Shown: positions 61,786 to 64,000 of the stretch, in pieces | Layout of the letters: each line of letters starts with the position of its first letter | Numbering within the stretch: the stretch's first letter is position 1 | DNA from: Gemmatimonadetes bacterium SCN 70-22 | GTDB taxonomy: Bacteria; Gemmatimonadota; Gemmatimonadetes; Gemmatimonadales; Gemmatimonadaceae | Direction: 5' to 3' | DNA: 64,000 nt | Assembly (NCBI GenBank): GCA_001724275.1 | Contig: MEDZ01000011.1 | Span: 18,918 to 82,917, forward strand | Notes under the pieces: generated by a model | Database searches by the model: none | Told to the model about the DNA's origin: nothing | The model's input: the letters and a program-made list of their open reading frames with translations, nothing else | Made by a program: the position numbers and the translations under genes

Positions 61786-62595
61786 TCACCTCCTGAGGGG
61801 GTTGGTTGGGGGTGGGGACGCGGCGGGCGGTGGGGTGAGGAGCTTGTCGAGCTCCCGGAGCCGGTAGCTGCGCCCGTCGATGTGGACGATGTGCACGTGG
61901 TGCAGCAGCCGGTCGAGGATCGCCGTGGTGAGGATCTCGTCGCCGGCGAAGACCTCGGGCCAGTCGCGCACATGCTTGTTCGTCGTGACGACGATGCTCG
62001 CCCGTTCGTAGCGCGCCGAGACCAAGCGGAAGAACAGGTTGGCCTCCATCCGGTCCAACGGCCGGAAGCCGACTTCGTCGACGAGCAGCAGCGCGCTGTT
62101 GAGGTAGCGCTTGGCCTTGAGGCGCGCCGGGGGGATGGCCGCGTCGGCCTTGAGGGCGTGCAGCAGGTCGTCCAGGACGACGTGCATCACCGAAAAGCCG
62201 TTCTTGATCGCCTTGACGCCCAAGCCACAGGCCAAGTGGCTCTTGCCGACCCCCGGCGGCCCGAGGAACAGCACGTTCTGCCGCTCGCGCACGAAGCTGC
62301 ACGTGGCGAGCGCGTCGAGCTGGCGCCGGTCGGCCTTGGGCTGAAAGCCCCAGTCGAACGTCTCCAGGGTCTTGCCACTCGGGAGGCCGGAGAGCGTGAG
62401 CATCGTCGCGATCCGGCGTTCGTCCTTGCGCTCGAGCTGGCGCGTCAGGACGCGGCCGAGGAACGCGCTCGGATCGAGGTGCTCGCGCGCGGCGGTCTCG
62501 ATCAGTTCGGGCAAGGCACTCGCAGCATGCTCCATGCCTAACGCCGTGAGCTGCTGGGCCAGGGTATCGAGGGGGAGCGGGGCCGCGGGACTCAT
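61786..62595 (-). CDS. istB: IS21 helper ATPase IstB
   Basis: 269 residues. Helper AAA+ ATPase that directs IstA to target DNA. Walker A GPPGVGKSHLA is intact, Walker B is LLLVDEVGFRPLD, sensor 1 SIVVTTNKHVRDW, and the C-terminal AILDRLLHHVHIVHIDGRSYRLRE matches the family. Unlike the dead istB at 28843-29694, all key residues are kept. ATG 62595 overlaps the istA stop by four bases. A Pro-rich tail ends the protein. Confidence 0.93.
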   Translation of the reverse strand: MSPAAPLPLDTLAQQLTALGMEHAASALPELIETAAREHLDPSAFLGRVLTRQLERKDERRIATMLTLSGLPSGKTLETFDWGFQPKADRRQLDALATCSFVRERQNVLFLGPPGVGKSHLACGLGVKAIKNGFSVMHVVLDDLLHALKADAAIPPARLKAKRYLNSALLLVDEVGFRPLDRMEANLFFRLVSARYERASIVVTTNKHVRDWPEVFAGDEILTTAILDRLLHHVHIVHIDGRSYRLRELDKLLTPPPAASPPPTNPLRR

Positions 62596-63884
62596 GGGCG
62601 CGCTCCGTCGATGAGGGCCACGTAGGTCTCGAGCGGGCGCGCCACCATCGGGGGCGCAGGGAGTCGTGCCCCCGCGTCCGCCTGCCAGCGGCCGCGCCGC
62701 CCGAGCGGCGGCGGGGCGAGCACGTCGGCCGTGGACGCCCCGTCGTAGTGCGTCGGCTCGAGGACGAGCCGCGCCGCGGTATGGCGGGGATGCCGGGCGA
62801 CCTCCGCGCCGGCCGCCCGGACCACGACATGCCGGGCCGTCCCCAGCACCTCGACATCACGGCCCACCCACACGAACGGCACCGAGTACTGCCGCCCCTC
62901 GAACGAGACGAGCGCATCGCGGTGCACGCGCCGCGCGACGATCAGATCGAACGGCTCCCCGACGACCGGCAGCGGCAACAGGGCGCGTTGCTCGGCCCGG
63001 CGCGCCTCGGCGATGGTCGTGCCGGTCGCCGGACAGCGGAGCCGCGCCTCCAGCTCGGCGAGGCGGCCGGTCACCGCCGCCTGCAGCGGGGTCAGGTCGG
63101 TCCACGACTGGCGGAAGAGCGGCGCGAGCGCGGCGTGCACCACGCGCACCCGGCGCTCCACCTTCCCCTTATCCGTCGGCGTCCGGACGCGGCAGGGATC
63201 GATGGTGAAGCCGCAGGACGTCGCGAACGCCTGGAAGGCCGGCGTGAACACCGCCGACGGCCCGCCCCCCGCGGCCACCGCCGTCTTGAGATTGTCGATG
63301 CGCACCACGCGGGGCACGCCGCCGTAGCTCTGGAAGAGCGCCGCATGCCCGGCCTGCCAGGCGACCTGGGTCATGCGGAGCCCGAGCCAGAGCGCCGAGC
63401 CCCGCGAGTGCGCCAGCGTGCCTAACAAGCCGAAGACCCGGACCGCACTCCCGGCGAGGTCGACCCGCTCCTCCAGCCAGTCGTGCTGCGCCTGCATCCC
63501 GGGCGGTAACTCGACGCGGCGCACGGCCCGCACCGGCGGGCGGCCCCGCTGGCGCCGGAGGTAGCGGATCAGCGCCGGGTAGCTCCCGGGGTAGCCGTGG
63601 TCGCGCACCAGCGCCTCAAACACCAACCGTCCGCAGACGGGGCGGCCCTCCGGCACGGTCGGGGCCAGCGCGTCCAGCACGGCCGCAATGGCCGGCTCGA
63701 ACCCATCGACCGCCGTCGCCTGGTCGGCCCGCCGGTCCCGGGCCCCGCTGGCCAGCCGCTTCCGGCGGTAGCGCAGCGCCCCCTCACTCACCTGCAAGAG
63801 CGCGGCGGCCTCGCGGCCGGTCACGCGCTCCGCGCGAATCATCTCGTCCATCATCTCGATCTGCTCCTGACGCAAGACAGTCAT
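62592..63884 (-). CDS. istA: IS21 transposase IstA
   Basis: 430 residues from ATG 63884 (GTG 63902 is an alternative; GGAG precedes the ATG). N-terminal HTH (EMIRAERVTGREAAALLQVSEGALRYRRKR), then the DDE core: MQAQHDWLEERVDL (first Asp), VVRIDNLKTAVAAG (second Asp), and TPTDKGKVERRVRVVHAAL with the catalytic Glu, followed by the C-terminal beta-barrel RRVHRDALVSFEGRQYSVPF. Complete, so the element may be active. It acts on the ends at 61708 and 64000. Confidence 0.93.
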   Translation of the reverse strand: MTVLRQEQIEMMDEMIRAERVTGREAAALLQVSEGALRYRRKRLASGARDRRADQATAVDGFEPAIAAVLDALAPTVPEGRPVCGRLVFEALVRDHGYPGSYPALIRYLRRQRGRPPVRAVRRVELPPGMQAQHDWLEERVDLAGSAVRVFGLLGTLAHSRGSALWLGLRMTQVAWQAGHAALFQSYGGVPRVVRIDNLKTAVAAGGGPSAVFTPAFQAFATSCGFTIDPCRVRTPTDKGKVERRVRVVHAALAPLFRQSWTDLTPLQAAVTGRLAELEARLRCPATGTTIAEARRAEQRALLPLPVVGEPFDLIVARRVHRDALVSFEGRQYSVPFVWVGRDVEVLGTARHVVVRAAGAEVARHPRHTAARLVLEPTHYDGASTADVLAPPPLGRRGRWQADAGARLPAPPMVARPLETYVALIDGARP

Positions 63885-64000
63885 GCCCGGCTCCGCGCAC
63901 ACGAGGGTGCGCGAAGGGTGCGGTCACGCGCCGCACCGGGCGAGGTCAGGTGCGTAGATCTGGGTGATCGCTAGTGCGTAAGAATGGGTGATCCTGTACA

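Larger units (their letters stand above)
61708..64000 (-). mobile_element. IS21-family insertion sequence, apparently complete
   Basis: Left end TGTCAAGGATCACCC (61708) and right end, read inward on the other strand, TGTACAGGATCACCC (ending at 64000), form terminal inverted repeats. Each end also carries a second GATCACCCAG copy about 30 bp in (61731 and about 63955), typical of IS21 multiple transposase-binding sites. It contains intact-looking istA and istB. It interrupts the IS3 orfB. Its right end coincides with the window edge, so the target duplication cannot be checked. Confidence 0.85.

Overview
This is a high-GC bacterial window, most consistent with Gemmatimonadota. It combines a SusC/SusD-type TonB-dependent receptor pair with secreted M14, M20 and M28 peptidases, a large sortilin/BNR-repeat protein and a DUF4097 protein. 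That mix is typical of the phylum, but the assignment is an inference from gene content. No rRNA or tRNA was seen.

Bases 1-27400 are mostly ordinary chromosome. In order they hold a DUF6702 tail, a small heat-shock protein, a DUF4097 protein with a clear terminator, an M20 peptidase, a two-gene restriction-modification island (3891-6055), an EamA permease, two cation/proton antiporters (CPA2 and NhaA), the sortilin-like protein, M20/M14/M28 peptidases, a cyclophilin, the SusD-SusC pair, a lipoprotein and a DUF2127 membrane protein. Bases 27400-30890 are decayed: a PadR regulator, a degenerate IS21-family element with a second istB scrap in the opposite orientation, and unassigned sequence.

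Bases 30888-37556 hold a seven-gene minus-strand operon in which every junction is a start/stop overlap. It encodes a secreted VWA-like protein, a membrane protein, an alanine-rich helical protein, a tandem AAA+ ATPase, a DegT-type PLP enzyme, a small membrane protein and a small secreted protein. I know of no described system with this composition.

Bases 37797-60406 are a large type III-D-like CRISPR-Cas locus. The core is a reverse transcriptase-Cas1 fusion, a GGDD-containing Cas10 without a visible HD domain, two fused multi-RAMP proteins, a Csx19-like protein, a TIGR03986-type RAMP and Cas6. The array has 12 identical 37-bp repeats plus a decayed repeat at the leader-distal end. Beyond the array are three ancillary proteins with CARF-type sensors: a Can1/Card1-like nuclease, a Cami1-like CARF-RelE protein, and a Lon-protease/CARF fusion. 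There is also a HerA/TraG-like ATPase with a small beta-sandwich partner. An ECF-sigma-like gene and an anti-sigma-like gene sit between RT-Cas1 and Cas10. Together with the Lon-CARF protease they suggest a transcriptional arm: cyclic oligoadenylate activates the protease, the protease cuts the anti-sigma, and the sigma factor is released. This resembles the CalpL-CalpT-CalpS principle with a CARF rather than a SAVED sensor, and it is the most interesting feature of the window.

Bases 60407-64000 hold a 57-residue zinc-knuckle protein, then a remnant of a second, type I-E-like CRISPR array (29-bp repeats, exact 61-bp period). An IS3-family element cuts this array inside its third repeat, and an essentially complete IS21-family element in turn interrupts the IS3 transposase.
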